NCBI GenBank assembly: GCA_035638575.1
Contig: DASQZT010000290.1
Coordinates: 1-64,000 of the forward strand
Direction of reading: 5' to 3'
DNA: 64,000 bases
Source: DASQZT01 sp035638575
Lineage (GTDB): Bacteria; Acidobacteriota; Terriglobia; Bryobacterales; Bryobacteraceae
The notes beneath the pieces were generated by a model. That model was given only the letters and a program-made list of their open reading frames with translations, was not told the origin of the DNA and ran no database searches. Positions 35,201-43,281 of this stretch are shown here, piece after piece; within the stretch, counting starts at the first letter, position 1; each line of letters opens with the position of its first letter. A program made the translations under genes and the position numbers.

Positions 35201-35359
35201 CTGCCGGCGGCGATGTCCACGGGAATCGGCAGCGACTCGCAGAAGCCCTTCGCCATCGTGATTGTGGCGGGACTGGCTTCGCGGCTGCTGCTCTCCATCT
35301 TTCTATCGCCGGTGCTTTACGCGCTGGTGGCGCGCGAGGGCGATACCTTGCAGGTTTAA
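32273..35359 (+). CDS. heavy-metal RND efflux pump, CzcA-like
   Basis: 1028-residue inner-membrane proton-driven pump. Twelve helices and two large periplasmic loops are recognisable. The fourth helix has AIDFGIIVDGAVVMVENIF, with Asp393, Asp399 and Glu406 in the CzcA pattern (D, D+6, E+13), whereas CusA-type copper pumps differ there. This favours zinc, cobalt, cadmium or nickel over copper, though substrate is inferred. It shares an operon with the adaptor upstream and the outer-membrane channel downstream, and starts with an ATG at 32273. Confidence 0.93.
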   Translation: MIAKLVSFALRQRFVIVIASLALMIWGVISFQKLPIDAYPDLSPPHVEIITQWPGHAAEEVERLVSIPIEIEMNGIPRLDSLRSISLYGLSSVQMNFDYGADPYFVREQAFERVGNATLPSGLQPSLSPLFSPSGLIYRYVLQSSDRSPQELKILEDWVLERHYRSIQGVADDSGFGGTTMQYQVLLDPNKLFAYGISVPQVTQQLGNNNANAGGGFYSQGGQFYYIRGLGLVRDTADIGNIVLQEKGGIPVYVKDIAKVEIGHAPRLGQFGYMKQEEAVEGVILMRVGEQAQVILRRVEAMTKELNERVLPPDVKVVPYYDRQGLIEETTKTVEDNLLRGMLLVLVILGLFLFSVRTALIVAATIPFALLFSFICLDLRHIPANLLSIGAIDFGIIVDGAVVMVENIFRELATHRDDERYNVVEVIRAAAHDVERPIFYAVAVIIAGYIPIYVLTGPSGRLFQPMADTMSFALLGSLLCTLTLLPVLCSYFLRKHIHEPRVILFEWVRGAYGWLLGRCLRNRLLTVMAILAIFGCSLLLIPFIGGEFMPHLDEGALWVRATTPYTISFEEASRLSPQIRDILMSFPQVTTVANELGRPDDGTDPTGFYNNEFYVGLKPYSDKSWTGGIRTKPQLIEEVQKKLVSFPGIIFNYTQPAEDAVDEAETGLKSALAVKIFGQDLVTLENKAFQVKDILTRIPGIREITVVRELGQPSLTITPDRAKLARFGLNVSDVNTLVETAMGGTAATQVIQGERQFDLIVRMQEPYRSDENAIKNLLIATPDGQYLPLSQFCEIRVDNGASLIYRESNSRYIGVQFSVEGRDLASAVGEARRKVDQAVKLPIGYQFDWGGEYKDYLASQEQMKIILPMTVLLILLILFALYGNLKFPLIIFLSVVVTEPVGGLLALYLTRTNFSVSSMLGFVALMGVAVQTSVILYSFINKLRLEGRDIPTATLEASLLRLRPIMMTALVACFGLLPAAMSTGIGSDSQKPFAIVIVAGLASRLLLSIFLSPVLYALVAREGDTLQV

Positions 35360-35379
35360 AAGAGGCAGGCGAGAAAAAA

Positions 35380-36630
35380 ATGCGGTGCATCATCCGTTAT
35401 GTGTGTGTGAGCCTGTTGATAGCAGGCGGCGCGGCCGCGCAGACGGCCCTCACCTGGCAGCAGGTCGAGGATAAGTTCCGGGCGGCCAATCCCAACCTGC
35501 GCGCCGGGCAGCTCAATATTCAGGAATCCAAGGCTGCCGAGATTACGGCCTTCCTGCGGCCGAATCCCAATTTCACGGTGACGCTCGACCAGCTCCAGCC
35601 GTTCACCGGCAACCCGTATCGCCCGCTGGGGGCCGCGCTGCCGCTGGTGGCGTTCGACTATCTGCACGAGCGGCAGCGCAAGCGGGAGCTGCGGCAGGAA
35701 AGCGCGCAGCAGGGAACGGCGATCGCGGAATCGCAGCAGCAGGATCTCGAACGCAGCCTGCTGTTCAACCTGCGCTCCGCCTTTGTTCAGACGCTCGAGG
35801 CCAAGGCCTTGCTGGCCAATGCCAAGGAGAACCTGGACTATTTCGAGAAGGAGCTTACCATCAACCGCGACCGCTTCAAGTCGGGCGACATCGCGCGCGT
35901 GGACCTGGACCGCATCGTGCTCCAGCGCGTGCAGTACGAATCGGATTTCCAGACGGCGCTGGTGAACTCGCGGACGGCGAAAATCACGCTGCTGATGCTG
36001 TTGAATGACCGCACTCCGGTGGACCAGTTCGACGTCACGGGTCCCTTCGAGTTTAAAGAGCGGATTCTGGCGCTGGACGATTTTCATACCATGGCCCTGG
36101 CGGCGCGGCCGGATCTGCGGGCGGCCCTTCTGGCGGTGGAAAAAGCCGGCACGGACCACAAACTGGCGGTGGCCAATGGTTCCACCGATCCCACCTTCGC
36201 GGTGGATCTCGGACGCAACCCGCCAATCGCTCTTTACATGGGGTTGAGCGTCACCATCCCCCTGCGGATTTTCGACCGGAACCAGGGAGAGAAGGCGCGC
36301 ACCCAGATCGACATCGCGCATGCCGGGCGGCTCAGAGACGCGGCCGAGGCGCAGGTCTTCAACGACGTGGATTCGGCGTACTTTACGCTCTTGAGCTCGG
36401 TGAACCTGTTGCGGCCGTACACCTCGGCGGACGGTTACCTGGAGACGGCGCGGCGCATTCGCGACACCATGTCGTTCTCCTACCAGCGCGGGCAGGCGGC
36501 GCTGGTGGATTATCTGGACGCCCAGAGAGACTACCGCGCGACGGAAGTGGCCTACCTCAACCTCGTGGGGGCATACCTGACCGCCGCGGGGCAGTTGAAC
36601 ATGGCGGTGGGAAGGGAAGCCATTCCGTAG
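35380..36630 (+). CDS. TolC-like outer-membrane efflux channel, CzcC-like
   Basis: 416-residue outer-membrane factor completing the CzcCBA-type tripartite pump. The signal peptide (VCVSLLIAGGAAAQ) is followed by the two alpha-hairpin repeats of the TolC family. The first has WQQVEDKFRAANPNLRAGQL and ESKAAEITAFLRPNP; the second has RPDLRAALLAVEKAGTDHKLA. The end has QAALVDYLDAQRDYRATEVAYLNLVGAY. The ATG at 35380 is used, 20 bases after the pump stop. Three stem-loops after the stop probably end the transcript. Confidence 0.91.
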   Translation: MRCIIRYVCVSLLIAGGAAAQTALTWQQVEDKFRAANPNLRAGQLNIQESKAAEITAFLRPNPNFTVTLDQLQPFTGNPYRPLGAALPLVAFDYLHERQRKRELRQESAQQGTAIAESQQQDLERSLLFNLRSAFVQTLEAKALLANAKENLDYFEKELTINRDRFKSGDIARVDLDRIVLQRVQYESDFQTALVNSRTAKITLLMLLNDRTPVDQFDVTGPFEFKERILALDDFHTMALAARPDLRAALLAVEKAGTDHKLAVANGSTDPTFAVDLGRNPPIALYMGLSVTIPLRIFDRNQGEKARTQIDIAHAGRLRDAAEAQVFNDVDSAYFTLLSSVNLLRPYTSADGYLETARRIRDTMSFSYQRGQAALVDYLDAQRDYRATEVAYLNLVGAYLTAAGQLNMAVGREAIP

Positions 36631-36634
36631 TGGG

Positions 36635-36699
36635 GCAGGTTGTCAACAGTTGTCAACCTGCGGCGGGTTGTCCAACCCGCCCGGCGAGCGAAGCTCGCC
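36635..36699. terminator. three tandem stem-loops between convergent genes
   Basis: Hairpin 1: gcaggttg ... caacctgc (36635-36661). Hairpin 2: ggcgggttg/caacccgcc, 9 bp with a 2-base loop (36662-36681). Hairpin 3: ggcgagc/gctcgcc with loop gaa (36683-36699). They fill the gap between the end of the efflux operon and the end of the propeller gene, so a bidirectional terminator is likely. No T-tract is visible. Confidence 0.6.
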
Positions 36700-36712
36700 T
36701 GTTCGCGCAACC

Positions 36713-38614
36713 TTACGGCTCGATGACCATCAGCACCCGATTGCTCTCGTGCCCGTCGGCGGTGACGTAGAGCTGCGACGGGCCGGCATTGGTGATCGCG
36801 GGTAGCTGAACTTCGATCAGGTAGAACCCGATGTAGCCCGGCAGCAGTTTGGCACCGGTCACCTGCAGCGGAGAGCCGTCCAGGAAAGCGGCGACCGCGG
36901 CTTCCACCACCGGCGTCTTCTCCATCGGCGCGGGAAGCCCGGTCGGCCAGTCGGGCCGAACCCGGCCCAGCCCGGTGAGCCAGATTTGAATGCGTCCGTT
37001 CGAATGCGCCGGGTTCCGCACGTCGAGCGCCAGGCCCGTGTCCGCGTCCCATAACATGGGAGCGCCGTCGCGGCCCACCAGGATGGCGGGAGAGACCGGC
37101 TGAACCGCCACGTCGCGCCTCACCGTACTGCCCGCGATCTGGAGCGCCAGAGCCACGCTCGGGCCGACGGCTCCAAACGGCACCTGGATCTGCGATTCGT
37201 CACCCAAGACCGCCAGGACCGGGTAATCCAGGTTGCCCCCGCGCACCGAATCCACGCGCGCGGTTACGCTCAGCAAGGAGCCGGGAGCCGCCGCGCGGGT
37301 GCTGAAATCGGCCGCGTTCACGATGCGCACGTTGCGCAGGCGGTGCGGCGCGGCCGTCGCATAAATGCCATAACCCTCGAGAGCCGCATAAAGCTGGACT
37401 CCCGCCGGATCGAGCCGCACATCGGTCGCCGGAAGTACTGGCAGCCTGTCGGAGAGGCTGGTCCAGGTCACCGCGCTCCCGCTGGCGCTTTGCAGCTCGG
37501 TGGTGGTCCAGAAGATCCCCTTGTCGGTGGCGACGTAGACCGCGCCCGACGCGCGGTCGGCCGTCACCCCGCGGGCAGGCGCATCCGGCAGGTTCCCGTC
37601 CAGCGCGTCCCAGAACGGCATGTTCTCGGCGTTGCGCAGGACGTGCGGCCCCTTGCCGCTGAGCGCGGCCAGCGCGACGTGGCCGTCGAAGAAGATTCGT
37701 TCGACTCGCCCGCTGGTCGCCGGCGGCGTGTCCGTGGCCCGGAACTGCTTGCCGCCGTCCAGCGAAACCCAGATGCGCCCCGCGGAGGAGCCGGCGTAAA
37801 CCATGTCCCCCGAAACCCCGATGGCCGTGATCTCCGCGTTCAACTGCGACGAGTAACTCTGGATTCGCGCCGCTTCGTCTTCCAGCGGTGGGGCCGCCGA
37901 GCGGAGCCACACGGAGCCTCCCGGCGGCAATTCCAGGACACCGGCGACATCGGCCTCGACACGCGTTCCGCCCGCACTCGAAGGCGTGGCGAGAATGCGG
38001 CGGATGGTGAGGTTGGGCAGAAACTGGTTCAAACCGCTCCAGGACAGCCCGCCGTCCGTCGAGCGCCACACTCCATAAGCATTGGCCACCACCACCCGAT
38101 CGGGGTCGGCCTGGGAAACCGCCACGCTGCGCTGTCCCGCGCCGATCACCGCCATCGACTTGAACCCGGTCAGGTTGGCCCAGGACGTACCGTCGTCGTC
38201 GGAGCGGTACAGTTGCCGCGCCAAGGCATACAACCGCGTCTGGATCCCGTTGACCATCACCGCCCGCGCTCCGGCTTCGGGAAGCCTCACGTTGGTCACC
38301 GGCGTCAGCGCGGCCGGACCGGAAACGTCCGGGGCCGGCGTCCAGATTTCGAAATCGCTGGTTTGGAAGATGCTGCCGGAATGGGTGCGGGCGTAAAGGA
38401 CCGATCCGTCAGGGGAATACCAGACTTCATCCACCGGACCCGTCGCGGGGGCGGCGAGCATCGCATCAAACGAAGTGCCGCCAACATTGCGCCAGTCCGC
38501 GGTTTGCCCCAGCGCCACCATCGGGCCGATCGCCAACAATGTGAAAAGGCACACCGTGGCGCGAACTGTTCCCTTTTGACACACGACCGAGTCCCATTCT
38601 ACCGCATTTCGCAA
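36713..38614 (-). CDS. secreted propeller protein with TIGR03437-type C-terminus
   Basis: Up to 633 residues. A signal peptide (CLFTLLAIGPMVALGQ) starts near residue 20; a GTG at 38584 is an alternative start. The body has BNR/sialidase-like propeller motifs: LYRSDDDGTSWANLTG, VWRSTDGGLSWSGL and IWVSLDGGKQFRAT. The last 200 residues match the TIGR03437 domain of Solibacter: VRIVNAADFSTRAAAPGSLL, VPFGAVGP and ITGLG-like GRIQIWLTGLGRVRPDWP. No catalytic residues are seen. It is probably an extracellular binding or surface protein. The C-terminal domain gives the best lineage clue in the window. Confidence 0.85.
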   Translation of the reverse strand: MRNAVEWDSVVCQKGTVRATVCLFTLLAIGPMVALGQTADWRNVGGTSFDAMLAAPATGPVDEVWYSPDGSVLYARTHSGSIFQTSDFEIWTPAPDVSGPAALTPVTNVRLPEAGARAVMVNGIQTRLYALARQLYRSDDDGTSWANLTGFKSMAVIGAGQRSVAVSQADPDRVVVANAYGVWRSTDGGLSWSGLNQFLPNLTIRRILATPSSAGGTRVEADVAGVLELPPGGSVWLRSAAPPLEDEAARIQSYSSQLNAEITAIGVSGDMVYAGSSAGRIWVSLDGGKQFRATDTPPATSGRVERIFFDGHVALAALSGKGPHVLRNAENMPFWDALDGNLPDAPARGVTADRASGAVYVATDKGIFWTTTELQSASGSAVTWTSLSDRLPVLPATDVRLDPAGVQLYAALEGYGIYATAAPHRLRNVRIVNAADFSTRAAAPGSLLSVTARVDSVRGGNLDYPVLAVLGDESQIQVPFGAVGPSVALALQIAGSTVRRDVAVQPVSPAILVGRDGAPMLWDADTGLALDVRNPAHSNGRIQIWLTGLGRVRPDWPTGLPAPMEKTPVVEAAVAAFLDGSPLQVTGAKLLPGYIGFYLIEVQLPAITNAGPSQLYVTADGHESNRVLMVIEP

Positions 38615-38717
38615 ATCGGCAGAGCCATCAAACTGCTGAAATCGCGTACTTTGTAAGAAAATTTTAATTTCGGCCCCCTGTTTGCTATTGCAAGTTTGAT
38701 GCTAGACTTGAGGAGTC

Positions 38718-38768
38718 ATGGCATTGGGCTTCGGGTTTTCAGACTCCAAAGTCCCGAAAACGATATGA
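38718..38768 (+). CDS. 16-codon leader ORF coupled to FecR gene
   Basis: ATG at 38718 follows a good gaggag motif and encodes MALGFGFSDSKVPKTI, stopping at TGA 38766-38768, which overlaps the FecR ATG (ATGA). The first 12 residues resemble the start of a common acidobacterial tetratricopeptide protein (MALGFGFxxxKV). It may be a remnant of such a gene that now gives translational coupling. Expression is inferred. Confidence 0.45.
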   Translation: MALGFGFSDSKVPKTI

Positions 38769-39574
38769 TCCGGCGCTCCACGCTCCTGCGGACTGTGCGC
38801 ACACTGTCGAGTGTAGCAGCCGTCGCGGTATGGCTATTCCCTCTTCAGGCTCAAGATTACAACGCGGCGGTGCTCGTACAAACCGGGCAGGTCTCAGTGA
38901 CGGACGGCGGATACCAAACACCCCTTTCCAAGGGGGACGCTGTCAAGGTACAGCAAATCATCGTGACGGGGCCCGACGGCTATGCCCAATTCCAGGTTTC
39001 CGACGGAAGCACGTTCGAAGTTTTTCCCAACTCTCGCGTCGTCTTCCGTGAGCATCTCGGGAACTGGAAGGACCTCCTCAATGTCTGGCTGGGGCGCGTG
39101 AAAGTCTTCATCTATCACGCTCCCGGAGTTCCCAACCACAACCAGGTGTCCAGCCCCACGGCCGTGATTTCGGTGCGCGGCACGGTATTTGATGTCGAGG
39201 TGCAGGACGACGATGGCACGACGGTGGTGACCGTGGATGAAGGCTTGGTTTCGGTTCGCCCGTTGACGCACCCGGGCGAGCCGGTGGATCTGCGCCCGGG
39301 CGAAACCATCACGGTCTTCCGAAATGTTCCGCTGGCTGCCAGACAGATCGACAGGAACAGCGTGATCCGTGCGGCGTACAAGGCCGCCCGCGACGCCTTC
39401 TACCAGATCCTGCTGGGCCGCCAGGGCGGTCCCGGCGGTGCGCCCACCGGTTCTGCCGGCAGCGGCACACAGGCCGATAAACCCAAACCCGGCACGACCA
39501 ACGGTCCGGGCGCTCCGACCACTACTCCTGGCGCGCCTTCGACTCCTCCACCCGGTCCGGGCGGCGGCGGCTAA
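38765..39574 (+). CDS. secreted FecR-domain protein
   Basis: 269-residue exported protein. A signal peptide (SVAAVAVWLFPLQAQ) is followed by a FecR domain (about 30-170): GQVSVTDGGYQTPLSKGDAV, FQVSDGSTFEVFPNSRVVF, and SPTAVISVRGTVFDVEVQDD, the standard FecR block. The C-terminal 60 residues are a low-complexity Gly/Pro/Thr tail (GGPGGAPTGSAGSG, ending in PPPGPGGGG). Without a nearby ECF sigma gene or TonB receptor, an iron-signalling role is unlikely; in this phylum such proteins are often surface or matrix parts. The ATG at 38765 overlaps a short upstream ORF. Confidence 0.83.
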   Translation: MIRRSTLLRTVRTLSSVAAVAVWLFPLQAQDYNAAVLVQTGQVSVTDGGYQTPLSKGDAVKVQQIIVTGPDGYAQFQVSDGSTFEVFPNSRVVFREHLGNWKDLLNVWLGRVKVFIYHAPGVPNHNQVSSPTAVISVRGTVFDVEVQDDDGTTVVTVDEGLVSVRPLTHPGEPVDLRPGETITVFRNVPLAARQIDRNSVIRAAYKAARDAFYQILLGRQGGPGGAPTGSAGSGTQADKPKPGTTNGPGAPTTTPGAPSTPPPGPGGGG

Positions 39575-39723
39575 ACCGGCTCGCACTCGCATCTCATCGC
39601 AGGCACCCCGCGACGTTCGCCTTCGTGGCGGTGCTGCTGCTGGCGGTGGCGTCGCTGGCCAGCTACCTGCCGGCGCGGCGCGCCATGCGGGTCGATCCCA
39701 TCGTGGCGCTGCGCGAGCAGTAA
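39574..39723 (+). pseudogene. C-terminal remnant of an ADOP/MacB-like permease
   Basis: No start codon is present, but the frame ending at TAA 39721-39723 reads PATFAFVAVLLLAVASLA, then SYLPARRAMRVDPIVALREQ. This is the last transmembrane helix and the C-terminal signature of ADOP-type permeases, close to the end of the intact one at 51815. The remnant begins right at the FecR stop, so most of an ABC permease gene has been lost here. Confidence 0.8.
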
Positions 39724-40647
39724 TCACCTCGGCGGAGGCAGCGTGGAAGCCGGCGCGGGCTTGCCGTCGACGGTGTTCGGCTCCATCAGCTCGATGCGCG
39801 TGCCGTCCGGGTCGTAAAGGTTCACCTGGCGTTTGCGGTTGATGCCGGTGTGGATTTCGATGGGGCGCGTGTAGTCCTTGCGCGCCGGCCGCGCCTCCAG
39901 CGCCTCGACCGCTTTCTGAATGTCCGGAACCACCAGGCAGATGTGATGCGCCGTGCCGCGGCGATCGGGGGCCGGCAGATCGCGGTACAGCATGAACTCG
40001 ATGTAGTCCTGGCCATCGGGCACGCGCATGTTGACCCAGCTCAGCGTCTCCGAGTTGGCCGCGCTGCCGCGCCAGAACTCCTGGAATCCAAGAATGCCGG
40101 TGTAGAACGTCACCGCCGCATTCAGATTGCCGACCAGGATGCCCACGTGCATCATGTTGGCCGAGATGCGCGAAGCGGGCATGTGCTTGCCGTTGTTCTG
40201 CACGCTCCAGCCGTCGGGCCGGTACTCCACGATCTCCACCATGTGGCCGTCGGGATCCTTGATGTTGAAATTCCGGTTGCCGATTCTGCCGGTCGGCACC
40301 TCGGCGGGAACCCGCACGCCGCGCGAGGCCAGGTAAGCGCGCATGCGAACGGCGTCGTCGGTTTGGATGGAGATGTGGCTGAGGCGGTCGCCGTCCGGCG
40401 ACGGGTCGTGGAACAGCTCGAGGTACTGGCGGTCGTTGATCTTGACGAAGACGATCCGGACCGAGCCATCGTCTTTGGGCAGCGTGAAGGCCTCCTCGTA
40501 GCCCAGGAAGTCTTCGTAGAAGGCGCGGGTTTTGGCCAGATCGCCGACGTACAGCGCCATGTGGGCGACGCCCAGGATCTCAGGCCGCGGCACGGAGGGC
40601 TGGGCCAGGAGCGGCACAGCCAGAAGAAGACCGGCTAAGCATCTCAT
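39724..40647 (-). CDS. exported two-domain VOC (glyoxalase/dioxygenase-like) protein
   Basis: 307-residue protein with a signal peptide (CLAGLLLAVPLLAQ). Two vicinal oxygen chelate domains follow. The first (about 24-145) has GVAHMALYVGDLAKTRAFYEDFLGYEE and IKDPDGHMVEIVEY; the second (about 165-290) has MMHVGILVGNLNAAVTFYTGILGFQEF and LYDPDGTRIELMEP. The His and Glu positions that bind metal are kept in both halves. The reaction (lyase, isomerase or dioxygenase) cannot be named. Export of a VOC protein is uncommon but is seen in this phylum. Confidence 0.85.
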   Translation of the reverse strand: MRCLAGLLLAVPLLAQPSVPRPEILGVAHMALYVGDLAKTRAFYEDFLGYEEAFTLPKDDGSVRIVFVKINDRQYLELFHDPSPDGDRLSHISIQTDDAVRMRAYLASRGVRVPAEVPTGRIGNRNFNIKDPDGHMVEIVEYRPDGWSVQNNGKHMPASRISANMMHVGILVGNLNAAVTFYTGILGFQEFWRGSAANSETLSWVNMRVPDGQDYIEFMLYRDLPAPDRRGTAHHICLVVPDIQKAVEALEARPARKDYTRPIEIHTGINRKRQVNLYDPDGTRIELMEPNTVDGKPAPASTLPPPR

Positions 40648-40702
40648 TTTCTTGGATTATACACGGACACGGGATAAAATCACTCCTGGAGGCAAAACTC
40701 AC

Positions 40703-41221
40703 ATGAACCGTTCGGCCCTCTTGATCCTCACCCTTTCCTTTGGCGCGGTGCTTTACGGCCAGGCCACCAATCCCCTGATCGCGGAGGGGAGGGCGCCCTA
40801 TAACAGCGTCAAGAACAACCTGCTGAAAATGGCGGACAAAATGCCGGAAGACGCCTACAGTTTCAAGCCCAGTCCGGAAGTGCAAAGTTTCGCGGAGCGC
40901 ATCAATCACATCGCCAACCAGATCGGGACTTGCAGCAGCTTGACCGGGGAGCGGAAACCTCCGGCGCCCGGGAAGACGAAGGACGAAATAGTGGCCGCAT
41001 TGAAGGCGTCGTTCGATGCCTGCGATGCTGCGTGGGACAGCATGAACGACAAGACCGCCATGGAGATGGTGGCGGGGCGGGGCGGCCAGCGGTCCAAGCT
41101 GGGAGTGCTCATCGCCAACACGAATCACGACAGCGAGATGTACGGGTACCTTTCGGTCTACCTGCGGCTGAAGGGAATCGTGCCGCCTTCGAGCGAAGGC
41201 GGGATGCGCGGCGGCCGGTAG
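40703..41221 (+). CDS. exported DinB-superfamily protein
   Basis: 172-residue protein with a signal peptide (LLILTLSFGAVLYGQ). The body is a four-helix DinB/YfiT-like bundle: YNSVKNNLLKMADKMPEDAY, SFAERINHIANQIGT, and VLIANTNHDSEMYGYLSVYLRLKGIVPPSS at the end. The His residues (first in INHIANQ, second in NTNHDSEMYG) fit the metal triad of the family. Function is unknown; homologues include thiol-dependent enzymes. ggagg precedes the ATG at 40703. It converges with citrate synthase. Confidence 0.87.
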   Translation: MNRSALLILTLSFGAVLYGQATNPLIAEGRAPYNSVKNNLLKMADKMPEDAYSFKPSPEVQSFAERINHIANQIGTCSSLTGERKPPAPGKTKDEIVAALKASFDACDAAWDSMNDKTAMEMVAGRGGQRSKLGVLIANTNHDSEMYGYLSVYLRLKGIVPPSSEGGMRGGR

Positions 41222-41249
41222 CTGGTTCCGTCAGGGCTCAAACCAAGAG

Positions 41250-41272
41250 GGGGCAGCGCACGGCGCCGCCCC
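41250..41272. terminator. stem-loop between convergent genes
   Basis: ggggcagcgc and gcgccgcccc form a 10-bp stem (one G-T wobble) with a 3-base loop, between the DinB protein gene and the citrate synthase gene. It probably terminates both. No T-run is evident. The ggggc ends resemble the outer arms of the element at 11984-12126. Confidence 0.5.
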
Positions 41273-41289
41273 ACATCCGGTCGTCCCAC

Positions 41290-42600
41290 CTACGCTACTG
41301 CCAGGTTAGCCTTGCCGCGCCGGGCCAGAGGAACAAACTCGCGCTGTTCCGGGCCGACGTAAACCTGCCGCGGCCGGGCGATCTTCTGCTCCTTGTCCTG
41401 GAGCAGCTCCTGCCACTGCGCCAGCCAGCCGACCGTGCGCGGAATCGCGAACAGCACGGTGAACTGGTCGGGCGTGAAGCCCATGGCCTGGTAAATGATC
41501 CCCGAATAGAAGTCCACGTTGGGGTAGAGCTTGCGCTTGATGAAGTACTCGTCGGAAAGCGCGATGCGCTCCAGCTCGATGGCGATGTCCAGCTTGGGAT
41601 TGCGGCCCGTCACTTCGAACACTTCCTCGGAAACCCGCTTGATGATGCGGGCGCGCGGATCGTAATTCTTGTAGACGCGGTGGCCGAAGCCCATCAGCTT
41701 GCGCTTGCCCTCCTTCACCAGGCCGATGAACTCCGGGATGTGATTGACCGAGCCGATCTCGTCGAGCATCCGCAGGACTTCTTCGTTGGCGCCGCCGTGG
41801 AGCGGGCCGGACAGCGCCGCGATGGCCGCCGCGGTAGTGGAGAATGGGTCGGCTTGGGAGCTGCCCACCGCCCGCATGGTGTTGGTGCTGCAATTCTGCT
41901 CGTGGTCCGCATGGAGGATGAACAGGACTTCCAGCGCGCGCGCCAGCACCGGGTTGGCGGCGTACTTGGGCTCCAGGCGCCTCCACAACATGTTCATGTA
42001 GTTCTTGGTGTAGCAGAGGTCCGGATCGGGGTACACGTACGGCAAGCCGAGGCGGTGCCGGTAGGCGTAGGCGGCGATGGTGGGCATTTTGGCGATCAGC
42101 CGCACGATCTGCTCGCGGCGGGACGCCGGGTCGCCGATGTTGTGGGCGCCGGGGTAGAAGGTGGAGAGCGCGGCGACGGTGGTGATGAGCATGCCCATGG
42201 GGTGGGCGTCGTAGTGGAAGCCGTCCATGAACTTCTTGGCATTCTCGTGGATCATCGTGTGGCGCATGATCTCGGCATTCCACTGGGCCAGTTGTTCTTC
42301 GTCCGGCAAATCGCCCTCGAGCAGCAGGTACGCCACTTCGAGGTAGGTGCAGTGTTCGGCGAGGTGCTCGATGGGGTATCCGCGGTACCGCAGGATCCCC
42401 CGATCGCCGTCCAGGTAGGTGATGGCGCTCTGGCATGAGGCCGTGTTCATGAATGCCGGATCGTAGGTCATCAGCCCGAAGTCCTCGGGATCAGTCTTGA
42501 TCTGGCGCAGATCCATCGCGCGAATGGTGCCGCGCTGGATGGGAATCGTGTAGCTCTGGTTGGTACGATTGTCGACAATAGTCAGCGTCTGGTTGTCCAT
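41290..42600 (-). CDS. gltA: citrate synthase
   Basis: 436-residue enzyme condensing acetyl-CoA and oxaloacetate. The ATG at 42600 follows ggagg and gives MDNQTLTIVDNRT. Active-site regions are HADHEQNCSTNT (first His region), LSGPLHGGANEEVL (His), MGFGHRVYKNYDPRA (His/Arg) and KLDIAIELE (Asp, in the PKLDIAIELE block). SGIIYQAMGFT and FAIPRTVGWLAQW are typical of the longer bacterial type II enzyme. It is transcribed alone, divergent from the RsbRD-like gene. Confidence 0.96.
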   Translation of the reverse strand: MDNQTLTIVDNRTNQSYTIPIQRGTIRAMDLRQIKTDPEDFGLMTYDPAFMNTASCQSAITYLDGDRGILRYRGYPIEHLAEHCTYLEVAYLLLEGDLPDEEQLAQWNAEIMRHTMIHENAKKFMDGFHYDAHPMGMLITTVAALSTFYPGAHNIGDPASRREQIVRLIAKMPTIAAYAYRHRLGLPYVYPDPDLCYTKNYMNMLWRRLEPKYAANPVLARALEVLFILHADHEQNCSTNTMRAVGSSQADPFSTTAAAIAALSGPLHGGANEEVLRMLDEIGSVNHIPEFIGLVKEGKRKLMGFGHRVYKNYDPRARIIKRVSEEVFEVTGRNPKLDIAIELERIALSDEYFIKRKLYPNVDFYSGIIYQAMGFTPDQFTVLFAIPRTVGWLAQWQELLQDKEQKIARPRQVYVGPEQREFVPLARRGKANLAVA

Positions 42601-42828
42601 GCGTGCGTCCTCCCGGAATCGCACAGATGAGTTGGCCGCAAGGGCCCCTGCTCTACCTGCACGATGATTTCCACACCCGATTGTTAACAATTTCAACAAG
42701 ATGTGAATAAAATCGTGGACTTTGAGATAATAAAGGCAGGGCACCGGGGCTTTTCACGCAAGCTGCTGGGTGCGGAGAACCCACTTCGCAGAGGGGACAG
42801 GTCCCCGGCTTGTACCGGAAGGAGGTCC

Positions 42829-43281
42829 ATGCTTTCTGCGCGTCTGGTCGGCTTGATTGAGGGGAATTGGGAGGAGATTGCGGCCCGGTTGATCCGTGCC
42901 ATCCGGGGGCATCCCGACATGCGGCATCTGGCGGCACGCCCGGAGGCGGAGATCCGCGAATGGTGCCGGGAAATCCTGATCAATCTCGGCCGTTTGCTGT
43001 CGGCCGGGAGGGAAGAGGAGGTCCAGCGGCGGTTCCAGGTGATGGGCCGCGCCCGTTTTGAAGAGCGGATCCCGCTCGACGAGGCCGTCCTGCGGCTGCA
43101 CCTTCTGAAGTACAAAATCGCCGGGTTCGTCCACGAACAGGGATACACCATGACGGCCATGCAGCTCTACGCCGAAGAGGAACTCGATCAGCGCGTGGGA
43201 CGCTTCTTCGACGCGTGTGTCTACAACCTGGTGCGCGGCTACGAGAATGCGAAGCGGGTCGCCGCGCGGGTGGCCTCGTAG
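42829..43281 (+). CDS. RsbRD N-terminal-like protein
   Basis: 150-residue all-helical protein similar to the N-terminal, globin-like domain of RsbRD-type stressosome proteins. Typical elements are LVGLIEGNWEEIAARLI at the start, IREWCREILINLGRLLS, and GRARFEERIPLDEAVLRLHLLKYKI in the centre. The STAS domain of full stressosome proteins is missing, so it could be a free sensor. A strong ggagg precedes the ATG at 42829. No other stressosome gene is adjacent; the STAS protein at 11310 is far away. Confidence 0.78.
   Translation: MLSARLVGLIEGNWEEIAARLIRAIRGHPDMRHLAARPEAEIREWCREILINLGRLLSAGREEEVQRRFQVMGRARFEERIPLDEAVLRLHLLKYKIAGFVHEQGYTMTAMQLYAEEELDQRVGRFFDACVYNLVRGYENAKRVAARVAS

Noticed and set aside
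36635..36699. Possible CRISPR-like repeat run
   Set aside because: The three stem-loops differ in sequence and have no spacers of equal length; a terminator cluster fits better.
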